From: Holophagales bacterium UBA5704
GTDB lineage: Bacteria > Acidobacteriota > Thermoanaerobaculia > Multivoradales > UBA5704
DNA: 21,695 bases
NCBI GenBank assembly: GCA_002420005.1
Contig: DIHE01000094.1
Coordinates: 1 to 21,695 of the forward strand
Reading direction: 5' to 3'
Part shown: positions 9,648-16,710 of the stretch, piece by piece
How positions within the stretch are numbered: the stretch's first letter is position 1
How the letters are laid out: each line of letters begins with the position of its first letter
Notes under the pieces: model-generated
Database searches by the model: none
What the model was told of the DNA's origin: nothing
What the model saw: only the letters and a program-made list of their open reading frames with translations
Position numbers and translations under genes: made by a program

Positions 9648-9990
9648 TCCGGACCCTCTCGTCCTCAATGATCCAGAGTCGGCCCGCCGGTTCCTCAAAC
9701 CGGAACAGCCGCACCGCCCTTTCAAGAGCTTGCAGGACAGCCGGAGTGTCCTGCCTCTTGAGACGAAGAACCAGAAAACCGGGAAAGTCGTGAGGCGGAT
9801 AGGCTCGGACATCCGCAAAGTCCACGTCGAGCGTGACGAGGATCCGCTCCTCGGCCTGGCAGATGGACGCGATTCCGGGATCGATCCAGCCCTGGAGCCC
9901 CTGATCGAGAACACTCAGGGCATCGTGGCCCGCTGCACGCAGCAGCTCCGCCGCCTCCAAGGGCACGTTCTCGTCGGTCTTGAACTTCAA
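9634..9990 (-). CDS. DUF5615 PIN-like toxin
   Basis: The 118-residue product begins MKFKTDENVP, the characteristic N-terminus of DUF5615 PIN-like proteins, with acidic Asp6 and Glu7. A second acidic cluster, TLDVDFADVRAYPP (54-66; Asp55, Asp57, Asp60), follows. These positions suit a metal-dependent RNase of the PIN-like fold. Proteins of this family are commonly encoded directly after a DUF433 protein and are regarded as the toxin of a type II toxin-antitoxin pair; that order is present here. The start is TTG at 9990, 3 nt after the stop of the DUF433 gene, with no clear Shine-Dalgarno, so translation is probably coupled. No ATG nearby would keep the conserved N-terminus. Toxicity is inferred from the family and has not been shown for this copy. 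Confidence 0.85.
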   Translation of the reverse strand: MKFKTDENVPLEAAELLRAAGHDALSVLDQGLQGWIDPGIASICQAEERILVTLDVDFADVRAYPPHDFPGFLVLRLKRQDTPAVLQALERAVRLFRFEEPAGRLWIIEDERVRIRGE

Positions 9991-9993
9991 GCG

Positions 9994-10221
9994 CTACGCT
10001 TGGATGGCGACGAAGCGTTCCCGGGTCAGATCCGCGGCGTACGAGACGGCAGCCTGCACCGCGTCGCGCGTCAAGGAAGGATAGCTGCGCAGAATGGCCT
10101 CGGGCTCCAAGCCCACCGCCAAGTTGTCGAGCACCACGGAGACCATGATCCTCGTGCCTTTGATGCACGCCTTGCCGTGGCAGATCAGGGGATCGACGGT
10201 GATGTGTTCGCGCCAGTCCAT
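9994..10221 (-). CDS. DUF433 antitoxin of a toxin-antitoxin pair
   Basis: The 75-residue product has the DUF433 pattern: ITVDPLICHGKACIKGTRI at 7-25 (usual form: I..DP.I..GKP.I.GTRI), then VLDNLAVGLEPEAILRSYPSLT and a C-terminal helix. The domain is a small helix-turn-helix-like fold that neutralises the adjacent PIN-like protein and often represses its own operon. GAGGAGG lies 6 nt before ATG 10221, a very good ribosome binding site, consistent with strong antitoxin synthesis. It is the first gene of the pair, as usual. The full domain is present with no frameshift, so the module looks intact. Confidence 0.88.
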   Translation of the reverse strand: MDWREHITVDPLICHGKACIKGTRIMVSVVLDNLAVGLEPEAILRSYPSLTRDAVQAAVSYAADLTRERFVAIQA

Positions 10222-10241
10222 GGTGGCCCTCCTCGCACGGA

Positions 10242-10247
10242 ATCATA
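10242..10247 (-). promoter_or_regulatory. -10 hexamer for the DUF433/DUF5615 pair
   Basis: TATGAT read on the minus strand lies 20 bp before the DUF433 ATG, with the Shine-Dalgarno between them. No good -35 is seen. It shares an 82-bp divergent gap with the promoter of the peptidase operon. Confidence 0.35.
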
Positions 10248-10289
10248 CCCTGTTCGTGGCCCCTCTGCCCGGCTCCGACCGGCTCCCGT

Positions 10290-10295
10290 TATAAG
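10290..10295 (+). promoter_or_regulatory. -10 hexamer for the peptidase/NAD-salvage operon
   Basis: TATAAG ends 8 bp before the GTG at 10304, and the intervening bases are C-rich with no Shine-Dalgarno. If used, the message would begin at or next to the GTG and be leaderless. No convincing -35 is visible. Confidence 0.4.
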
Positions 10296-10303
10296 ATCCC
10301 CCC

Positions 10304-12256
10304 GTGAGCCCCCACAAATCTTTCGCGATCCCTCTCGTGCTGGCGACCTTCCTCGCCGCCGCCCCCGCCCGGGCCGTCGATCTCGCCGCGGAGCTGGAAG
10401 CCTTCCTCCGCGTTCCGGCCGTGGCCGGCCGGGAGGAGCCGGGGCGCGACTTCCTCCGTCAACGGCTCGCGGGTCTTCCTCTGGAAACCGACAAGGCCGG
10501 CAACCTGGTCGCCGTCGTCGGCTCCGGAGCGCCGCGGCGCCTGGTGGCCTGCCCGCTCGGCGAGCCGGGGCTTGTGGTGACCGGCATCGAGCCGGACGGC
10601 TATCTGCGCCTCTTCCCGGCCGCCGGTGCGCCGGTCGGAGCGCTCTGGACGCAGGCGCACGAGGGGCACGTCGTGATGATCGGCGGCTCCCGCGGCCTCG
10701 TGCCCGGCACCGTGACGCTGCGCTCCGTCCACCTGATGCAGGGAACGGACGGCGACGAGCCGCAAAAGCCCTTCCAACTGGCGGACGCCTGGGTGGACGT
10801 CGGTGCCGAGTCCGCCGCGGAGGTGGCGGAGCTGGGCGTCCGGCGGCTCGACCCGGTGAGCCTCCTGCGCCGGCCGGTGCGCCTCGCCGGCGGACGGATC
10901 GCCGGGCCGTCCGCTCGCGCCAAAGGCGCCTGCCTCGCGGCGGTCGAAGCGGCGCGCACGCTCCAGGCCCATCCCGGCACCGGGACGACCGTCTTCGCCT
11001 GGACCGCCAACGACCTCGTCAACGGAGCGGGCCCGGCGTACCTCCTGCGCCAACGGGGTCCCTTCGCAGAGACGGCGCCCCTCGACCTGCCGGTCCTTTA
11101 CCCGGGAACCCCCGTGGAAACGGTCGCGGTGGAGGACGTCCGCCGGCTCGCCGATTCCCTCGTCGCTTTCGGCGGCGGCTCCGTGGCGCCTTCCAGCCAG
11201 CCGCCCCTGCCTCCCCCACCGGCTCTCGCGCCACCGGCCGGCGGACACGAGGAGGTGGCGGACCTGGTCGGCCGGCTGATCGAGATCCCGGCGGTCAGCG
11301 GCGCCGAGGAGCCGGTGCGCGCGGAGATCCGGCGGCGCCTCCCCGCCTGGGCGAAGCCCGAGGTGGACGCCCAAGGGAACCTCCTCGTCACCTTCGGCCA
11401 GGGGGCGGAGCACGTCCTTTTCGTGGCCCACATGGACGAGGTGGGATTCCGGGTCACCGAGATCCTCCCGGACGGCCGGCTGCAGCTCGAAAAGCGCGGC
11501 GGCCTCGTCTCCTCCGTGTGGGAGGCGCAGGCGGCCGCGGTGCACGGCGACCGCGGGCCGGTTTCCGGCGTCTTCGAGCCCCGCGCGGACTGGAGCACCG
11601 CCACCGTCCGGGCGCCACCCGGCCCCCCCGCCGTCTTTCTGGGCGTCGCCTCCGCCCAGGAGGCCGTGGCCCTCGGCGTCCGGGTGGGGAGCACGGTCAC
11701 CCTGCCCAAGCAGATGTTCCGCCTCGGCCGCCACCGGGGCGCCGGGCGGGGTTTCGACGACCGCAACGGCTGCGCCGCCCTCCTCCTCGCCCTGCGCCAG
11801 ATCGATCCTGCGCAGCTCAAGCGCCGGGTCACCTTCGCCTGGGTGATCGAGGAAGAGACGGGGCTCGTCGGCTCCAAGGGTCTGGCGGAGCGGATGGCGG
11901 ACCTCACCCGCGTCCATCCGGTGGACACCTTCGTCTCCGCCGACACGCCGCGCGAGAGCCGGCAGTACGCCGACGCCCCCCTCGGCCGCGGCGCGGTGCT
12001 GCGCACCATGGACAACGCGACCCTCCTGCCCCGGGAGCTGATCGACCGCTATCTCGCCCTCGCCGGCCGCCACGGCATCCCGGTGCAATACGGCTTCACC
12101 GGCGGCGCCACCGACGGCGTCTCGTTCCTCCCCTTCGGCGTCGAGATGATCCCGTTCTCCTGGCCCGGCCGGTCTTCCCATTCCCCGGTCGAGATCTCCG
12201 ACTTTCGCGACGTCGAGGCCCTGATCCGCCTCATCGTGGCCGCCGCGACGGAGTAG
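10304..12256 (+). CDS. Secreted M42-type metallopeptidase with degenerate duplicate domain
   Basis: The 650-residue product starts at GTG with a Sec signal (MSPHKS, then IPLVLATFLAAA, cleavage near ARA|V). The C-terminal half (about 315-650) is an M42 aminopeptidase-like domain with a full set of candidate metal and catalytic residues: His376 and Asp378 (HMDEVG), Asp485/486 (FDDRNG), Glu516/517 (EEETG), Asp547 (SADTP) and His626 (SHSPVE). The N-terminal half (about 26-290) is a diverged copy. VACPLGEPGLVVTGIEPDG (81-99) aligns with the His376 segment but has Pro and Gly for His and Asp. ARAK (204-207) replaces FDDR, and FAWTANDL (231-238) replaces FAWVIEEE. A Pro-rich linker (about 299-311) joins the halves. 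Typical M42 enzymes are single domain (about 350 residues) and cytosolic. It is 4 bp upstream of the pncB-like gene and probably starts that operon. Confidence 0.85.
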   Translation: MSPHKSFAIPLVLATFLAAAPARAVDLAAELEAFLRVPAVAGREEPGRDFLRQRLAGLPLETDKAGNLVAVVGSGAPRRLVACPLGEPGLVVTGIEPDGYLRLFPAAGAPVGALWTQAHEGHVVMIGGSRGLVPGTVTLRSVHLMQGTDGDEPQKPFQLADAWVDVGAESAAEVAELGVRRLDPVSLLRRPVRLAGGRIAGPSARAKGACLAAVEAARTLQAHPGTGTTVFAWTANDLVNGAGPAYLLRQRGPFAETAPLDLPVLYPGTPVETVAVEDVRRLADSLVAFGGGSVAPSSQPPLPPPPALAPPAGGHEEVADLVGRLIEIPAVSGAEEPVRAEIRRRLPAWAKPEVDAQGNLLVTFGQGAEHVLFVAHMDEVGFRVTEILPDGRLQLEKRGGLVSSVWEAQAAAVHGDRGPVSGVFEPRADWSTATVRAPPGPPAVFLGVASAQEAVALGVRVGSTVTLPKQMFRLGRHRGAGRGFDDRNGCAALLLALRQIDPAQLKRRVTFAWVIEEETGLVGSKGLAERMADLTRVHPVDTFVSADTPRESRQYADAPLGRGAVLRTMDNATLLPRELIDRYLALAGRHGIPVQYGFTGGATDGVSFLPFGVEMIPFSWPGRSSHSPVEISDFRDVEALIRLIVAAATE

Positions 12257-12260
12257 CCCG

Positions 12261-13787
12261 ATGCTCAACGACCTCTACGGCCCGACCTCGCTCGCGCTCC
12301 TGACCGATCTCTACCAGCTCACCATGGCCTACGGCTATTGGAAGTCCGGCACGTGGGACCGCGAGGCGGTCTTCCTGCTGCACTTCCGCAAGCCGCCCTT
12401 CGCCTCCGGCTATACCATCGCCTGCGGGCTCGACCCGGCGATCGAATTCATCGAGCGTTTCCGCTACACCCCGGAGGATCTGGACTACCTCGCCACCTTG
12501 CGCGGCAACGACGGAAGCCCTCTCTTCGAGACCGCTTTCCTCGACGTGCTGCGCCGGCTCGAGCTCACCTGCGACATCGACGCCATCCCGGAAGGGACCG
12601 CGGTCTTTCCTCACCAGCCGCTGCTGCGCGTCCGCGGCCCGCTCCTCCAGGCCCAGCTGCTCGAAACACCACTCCTCAACCTGATCAATTTTCAGACCCT
12701 GATCGCCACCAAGGCGGCGCGCGTCTGCCTCGCGGCACAGGGCGAGCCGGTGCTCGAGTTCGGCCTGCGCCGCGCCCAGGGGATCGACGGTGCCATGGCC
12801 GCCTCGCGCGCCGCCTATGCCGGCGGCTGTGCCGCCACCTCGAACGTCCTCGCCGGCAAGCACTTCGGCATCCCGGTGCGCGGCACCCACGCGCACAGCT
12901 GGGTGCTCTCCTTCGACAGCGAGCTCGAAGCGTTCGAGGCCTATGCCCGCGCCCTGCCCAACAACTGCGTCTTCCTGGTCGACACCTTCGACACCCTCCT
13001 CGGCGTGCGCCACGCGATCGAGATCGGCCGCCGGCTGCGCGCGCGGGGCCATGAAATGGCGGGCATCCGCCTCGACTCGGGGGACCTCGCCTGGCTGAGC
13101 ATCGAAGCCCGGCGCCTGCTCGACGAAGGTGGATTTCCCCGCGTGCAGATCGTGGCGAGCAGCGAGCTCGACGAGCACCTCATCGAGAGCCTGAAGCTCC
13201 AGGGCGCCAGAATCGCCGTCTGGGGCGTCGGCACCAAGCTGGTCACCGGCGACGAGGATCCGGCGCTCGGCGGCGTCTACAAGCTGACCGCGATCCGCGA
13301 TCCGCGCGAGCCGCACGAGCCGGGCGGCGCCTGGAAACACAAGGTCAAGCTCTCCGAGCAGTCGGTCAAGATCACCACTCCCGGCCTGCTCCAGGTCCGG
13401 CGCTTCTCCCAGGGGGCCGAGTTCATCGCGGACATGATCTGGGACGAGCTGCTCGGCACGCCTCCGGACGCGCCGACCCTGGTCGATCCGAACGACCTGA
13501 CCCGCCGCAAGGAGATCGCGGCGGGGACCCCCTCCGAAGAGCTGCTCGTCCCCATCTTCCGCCAAGGGCGCCGCGTCTACGATCCACCGCCGCTCGACGC
13601 CGTCCGTGCCCGCACGCTCGACCAGCTCGGCCATTTTCACAGCGGCATCAAGCGCCTGATCAATCCGCACCAATATCCCGTCGGCCTGGAGCTGGGTCTG
13701 TTCGACCTGAAAACCCAGCTCATCCTGGAAGCCCGCGGCCACGTGCACGCCGCGGCGGGAGCCCACGGGCACGGAGAGCACCCATGA
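12261..13787 (+). CDS. pncB: Nicotinate phosphoribosyltransferase
   Basis: This 508-residue enzyme of the NAPRTase family joins nicotinate and PRPP, with ATP, to make nicotinate mononucleotide, the entry step of NAD salvage. Family marks are LLTDLYQLTMAYGYW near the start (13-27), FGLRRAQG at 167-174, GTHAHSW at 208-214, LVDTFDTL at 239-246, IRLDSGDL at 269-276 and GVGTKL at 322-327. The C-terminal domain continues to a His-rich tail (about HVHAAAGAHGHGEHP). The His-rich end is odd and could bind metal, but its role is unknown. ATG 12261 follows GGAG with a 7-nt spacer, overlapping the stop of the peptidase gene region. Its stop overlaps the start of the nicotinamidase gene by 4 bp (ATGA), so the two are translationally coupled. 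The assignment is firm. Confidence 0.95.
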   Translation: MLNDLYGPTSLALLTDLYQLTMAYGYWKSGTWDREAVFLLHFRKPPFASGYTIACGLDPAIEFIERFRYTPEDLDYLATLRGNDGSPLFETAFLDVLRRLELTCDIDAIPEGTAVFPHQPLLRVRGPLLQAQLLETPLLNLINFQTLIATKAARVCLAAQGEPVLEFGLRRAQGIDGAMAASRAAYAGGCAATSNVLAGKHFGIPVRGTHAHSWVLSFDSELEAFEAYARALPNNCVFLVDTFDTLLGVRHAIEIGRRLRARGHEMAGIRLDSGDLAWLSIEARRLLDEGGFPRVQIVASSELDEHLIESLKLQGARIAVWGVGTKLVTGDEDPALGGVYKLTAIRDPREPHEPGGAWKHKVKLSEQSVKITTPGLLQVRRFSQGAEFIADMIWDELLGTPPDAPTLVDPNDLTRRKEIAAGTPSEELLVPIFRQGRRVYDPPPLDAVRARTLDQLGHFHSGIKRLINPHQYPVGLELGLFDLKTQLILEARGHVHAAAGAHGHGEHP

Positions 13788-14836
13788 ATCATCCCGAGCT
13801 TCCCCTTCCCGACTTCTACCGCGCCGCGCACGCCCACGACTGGTCCTATGCGCCGGACCAGCACGCCCTCTTCCTCGCCGCCCGCGCCTGGCGCAAAGAG
13901 CACGGCCTGCGGCCGGCGGGGGACGATCGCAAGAAGGTCCACCTCGTGCTGGTGGACGTGCAGAAAGATTTCTGTTTTCCCCGCGGGACGCTCTACGTCG
14001 GCGGCAGGAGCGGCACCGGGGCGATGGACGACAGCGACCGTATCGCGCAGTTCCTCTATCGCAACCTGGCCAACGTGTCGGAGGTCACCTGCACCCTCGA
14101 CACCCACTTTCCCTTCCAGATCTTCTCCCCCGCCTTCTGGCTCGGCGCGGACGGCGAGCCACCGGCGCCGCATCAGGAAATCACCACGGAGGACATCCGC
14201 GCCGGCCGCATGCGGCCCAATCCCGATCTCGCCGCCTGGGTGGAATCCGAGGTCGACGCGGCATGGCTGCAGAAGCAGGTGGAGTCCTATTGCGCCAAGC
14301 TGGAGAAGGCCGGGAAATACAAGCTCTACCTCTGGCCCCCGCACTGCCTGCTGGGCAGCGACGGGCACCCGCTGGCCGGGGTGATCCACGAGGCGCGGCT
14401 CTTTCATGCCTATACGCGCAGCGCCCGCGGCGGCATCGAGATCAAGGGCGATCACGCCCTGACCGAAAACTATTCCGTCCTCGCTCCGGAGATCCTTTTC
14501 ACCTGGGACGGCCGCCAGATCGCACATCGCAACGCCCGCTTCATCCAGACCCTGCTGGAGGCCGACGCCGTCGTCCTCGCCGGCCAGGCCTCCAGCCACT
14601 GCGTGAAGAGCACGCTGGACGACCTTCTCGTCGAGATCGGCGCGCGCGACCCCGACCTGGCCCGCAAAGTCTGGGTGCTCGCCGACTGCATGTCCGCCGT
14701 CGCCGTCCCCGACCCGGCCCGGCCGGGAGAGTTTCTCTTCGACTTCACCCCCCAGGCCGAGGAATCCCTGCAACGCTGGGCCGCCGCCGGCATGCACGTG
14801 GTGCGCTCGACGGACCCGATTGCAGAGTGGGAGTGA
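13784..14836 (+). CDS. pncA: Nicotinamidase, isochorismatase superfamily, enlarged form
   Basis: The product (350 residues) carries every residue expected of a nicotinamidase, which hydrolyses nicotinamide to nicotinate and ammonia. The catalytic triad is Asp58 (VDVQKDF), Lys221 (EIKGDH) and Cys273 (ASSHC). Candidate metal ligands are Asp106 and His108 (LDTHFP) and His187 (WPPHCLLGSDG). Nicotinamidases are usually about 180-220 residues; this one has an N-terminal extension of some 50 residues and an extra segment of about 60 residues between the metal motifs (about 120-180). The gene overlaps pncB by 4 bp, and its product is the substrate of PncB, so context supports the function strongly. 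A related amidohydrolase activity cannot be excluded, but coupling to pncB makes nicotinamide by far the likeliest substrate. It ends 7 bp from the convergent stop of the next gene. Confidence 0.88.
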   Translation: MNHPELPLPDFYRAAHAHDWSYAPDQHALFLAARAWRKEHGLRPAGDDRKKVHLVLVDVQKDFCFPRGTLYVGGRSGTGAMDDSDRIAQFLYRNLANVSEVTCTLDTHFPFQIFSPAFWLGADGEPPAPHQEITTEDIRAGRMRPNPDLAAWVESEVDAAWLQKQVESYCAKLEKAGKYKLYLWPPHCLLGSDGHPLAGVIHEARLFHAYTRSARGGIEIKGDHALTENYSVLAPEILFTWDGRQIAHRNARFIQTLLEADAVVLAGQASSHCVKSTLDDLLVEIGARDPDLARKVWVLADCMSAVAVPDPARPGEFLFDFTPQAEESLQRWAAAGMHVVRSTDPIAEWE

Positions 14837-14843
14837 GAGCGCG

Positions 14844-15539
14844 TCAAGCTCCCGTGGCCGCCAGGAGCGCCGCGAAGTCGGCGTAGTGGAGGATCTCCAC
14901 CCCGGGCCGGCCCGGTTGCTCGGCGTTGATCTGCATCGCACGGCCGAGGTCTTCGACCCGGATCTCGTGAAAGCGGCTCGGGAGGAGCCAGGAGACCGCG
15001 GGGATGAGGAGCTGCGTGAGCCGGTCCTGCAGCCCGTAGCGGATCTCCCGGGTCACCAGCAGACTGGGACGAAAGAAGCTGGTCCTCTCGATCCCCGCGG
15101 CGGCCACGCCCTCTTCCGCAGCACCTTTGAGCCGCAGGTAGAACGAGCTCGCCTGCGGCGTGGCCGCGGCCGAGGAGAGGAGGGAGACATGCCGCGCCCC
15201 CGCGGCGTGGGCGCCGCGGGCGAAAGCGGCGGCGGACTCGACGTCGATCCGCCACACCTCCTCTTTCGCCATCTTCCGCGGCTGGCCGACTCCCAGGGTA
15301 CAGAAGGCGGCGTCACACCCCGGGACCATCGCCGCCTCCCGTTCGATCTCCTCCGGCCGGCTCATGTCGAAGACGACCTGCTGCAGCTTTTCCTGACCGG
15401 GGAGACCCTCGAACATGGCGACCCGCCGCCGGGCCAGGGTCGTGACCGCCGCGCACCGCGGAGAAGCCAGAAGCTCGCGCACGAGGGCCGAGCCGACGGC
15501 CCCCGTGGCGCCGATGACGAGAGCGCGATAGCTGTCCAT
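14844..15539 (-). CDS. NAD(P)-binding atypical SDR, TIP30/HTATIP2-like
   Basis: The 231-residue product has an N-terminal Rossmann fold with GATGAVGSALV (about 9-19) for NAD(P) binding. A YxxxK pair in FYLRLKG lies after LLSSAAA. The line FFRPSLLVTREIRYG and a C-terminal HEIRVEDLGRAMQ segment resemble the TIP30/HTATIP2 group of atypical short-chain dehydrogenases. Segment CTLGVGQPRKMAKEEVWRID also fits that group. The substrate is unknown; members of this group are often annotated only as oxidoreductase or NAD-dependent epimerase-like. ATG 15539 has no Shine-Dalgarno and lies 6 bp after a TAAGAT hexamer, suggesting a leaderless message. No operon partner: its neighbours on both sides are on the plus strand. 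Confidence 0.83.
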   Translation of the reverse strand: MDSYRALVIGATGAVGSALVRELLASPRCAAVTTLARRRVAMFEGLPGQEKLQQVVFDMSRPEEIEREAAMVPGCDAAFCTLGVGQPRKMAKEEVWRIDVESAAAFARGAHAAGARHVSLLSSAAATPQASSFYLRLKGAAEEGVAAAGIERTSFFRPSLLVTREIRYGLQDRLTQLLIPAVSWLLPSRFHEIRVEDLGRAMQINAEQPGRPGVEILHYADFAALLAATGA

Positions 15540-15545
15540 GGCGGC

Positions 15546-15551
15546 ATCTTA
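15546..15551 (-). promoter_or_regulatory. -10 hexamer for the SDR gene, leaderless spacing
   Basis: TAAGAT on the minus strand ends 6 bp before ATG 15539. No Shine-Dalgarno lies between. No clear -35. It is one of several start-proximal hexamers in the window. Confidence 0.4.
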
Positions 15552-15561
15552 CCCCGCCCGG

Positions 15562-15570
15562 TGCTACTCT
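15562..15570 (+). promoter_or_regulatory. Extended -10 promoter for the outer-membrane protein gene
   Basis: TG, one base, then TACTCT (15565-15570) fits TGNTANNNT. The start codon is 43 bp downstream, preceded by GAGGAG with a 6-nt spacer. It lies in a 74-bp divergent gap, back to back with the SDR promoter. Confidence 0.4.
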
Positions 15571-15613
15571 TCGCGCCAAGCAGCGACGCTGGCTCCATGC
15601 CGAGGAGTGGGAG

Positions 15614-16702
15614 ATGAGCATGCTTGTAGCGAAGACCCTGCAACGCACAGCGATCACGACGATCCTCATGGCCGGCCTGTGGACGATCGGCTGCACCACC
15701 CACCGGCCCCCCGCCACGGCCGACGCTCCGAAGCCGCAGGCACCTCCCCCCGCTGCAGCACCCGCCGAGGCCGCCCCGCAGCCCCGGCTGCGCGACCTCT
15801 GCCGCGGCGAGGCCGGCGACGGCGAGCTGCTGGACGAGACGAAGCGCCGCCTGGAGGAAACGTTCTGCGGTGCGAACCTCTGGTTCGACGGCCTCTTCGG
15901 CGGCGAGCCCGACGTCGAGAACGCGCGCCAGACCTCCGGACGGGTCGAGCTGTCCACTCTCTACACAGAGCACGACGGGTTCGACGTCAGAGGCCGCTTG
16001 CGCCTGCGCTACAACCTGCCCGCCCTGGATCGCCGGATCAACCTGTTTCTCGGCCGCGACGACCGCGACCAGGTCGTCGAGGACCGCCTGGAGGGGTTCG
16101 CCATCCGCTCCTCGGTCTTCGGCCTGGAAACCGAGGAGCAGTGGCTCGCCGGCCTCGGCTATGCGCCGCCGGGCCGCTGGGCGAGCAAGTTTGACTTTCG
16201 CGTCGGGGGCCGGCTGAAGACCGCACCGGAGATCTTCGCCCAGTCGCGCTACCGGCACAACGCCTTCGTCGGCGAGCACAGCGTCTGGCGGTTCCGCGAG
16301 ACGGTCTTCTGGGAGAACCGCGAGGGTTTCGGGTCGACCACCGGCCTCGATTTCGACCGGGTGCTGCGGCGTGATCTCCTCTTCCGCTGGGGTAACGTCG
16401 GCACCATCTCGGAGTCGACCGAGGGAATGACCTGGCGCTCGGCGGCCGTCCTCTACCACAACCTCCACAAGGCGCGGGCGGTGGCGGCGGAGCTCTTCCT
16501 GCGCGGCGCCACCGGAGACGACGTCCAGCTGCGCGAGTACGGCGCGCGCACCGTCTACCGCCAGCCGGTCGGCAAGCCCTATCTCTTCGGCGAGCTGACC
16601 GCCGGCTATACCTGGCCCCGCGAGGAGCGCCACCAGCCCCGCGAAGGCTCGGCGATGCTCGGCCTCAGCCTGGAGCTGCTGTTCGGCCGCAAACCCCGGT
16701 AG
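15614..16702 (+). CDS. Putative outer-membrane beta-barrel lipoprotein, family not recognised
   Basis: The 362-residue product begins with a lipoprotein-like signal (MSMLVAKTLQRTAI, then TILMAGLWTIG) ending at Cys27; the lipobox TIGC is imperfect. A Pro/Ala-rich linker (about 30-57) follows, then a region with two Cys (about 61 and 82). From about 105 onward come alternating amphipathic strands with aromatic ends, such as GRVELSTLYTEHDGFDVRGRLRLRY. The protein ends ELLFGRKPR rather than with the usual terminal Phe. This pattern suggests a 10- to 14-strand barrel in the outer membrane, but I do not recognise the family and cannot assign a cargo or enzymatic role. GAGGAG 6 nt before ATG 15614 supports this start over the ATG at 15620. 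It has its own promoter and ends 8 bp from the convergent neighbour. Confidence 0.75.
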   Translation: MSMLVAKTLQRTAITTILMAGLWTIGCTTHRPPATADAPKPQAPPPAAAPAEAAPQPRLRDLCRGEAGDGELLDETKRRLEETFCGANLWFDGLFGGEPDVENARQTSGRVELSTLYTEHDGFDVRGRLRLRYNLPALDRRINLFLGRDDRDQVVEDRLEGFAIRSSVFGLETEEQWLAGLGYAPPGRWASKFDFRVGGRLKTAPEIFAQSRYRHNAFVGEHSVWRFRETVFWENREGFGSTTGLDFDRVLRRDLLFRWGNVGTISESTEGMTWRSAAVLYHNLHKARAVAAELFLRGATGDDVQLREYGARTVYRQPVGKPYLFGELTAGYTWPREERHQPREGSAMLGLSLELLFGRKPR

Positions 16703-16710
16703 CCCCCGCC

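Noticed and set aside
12231..13781. A 516-codon minus-strand frame opposite pncB
   Set aside because: pncB is certain from its motifs; the antisense frame has no recognisable domain.
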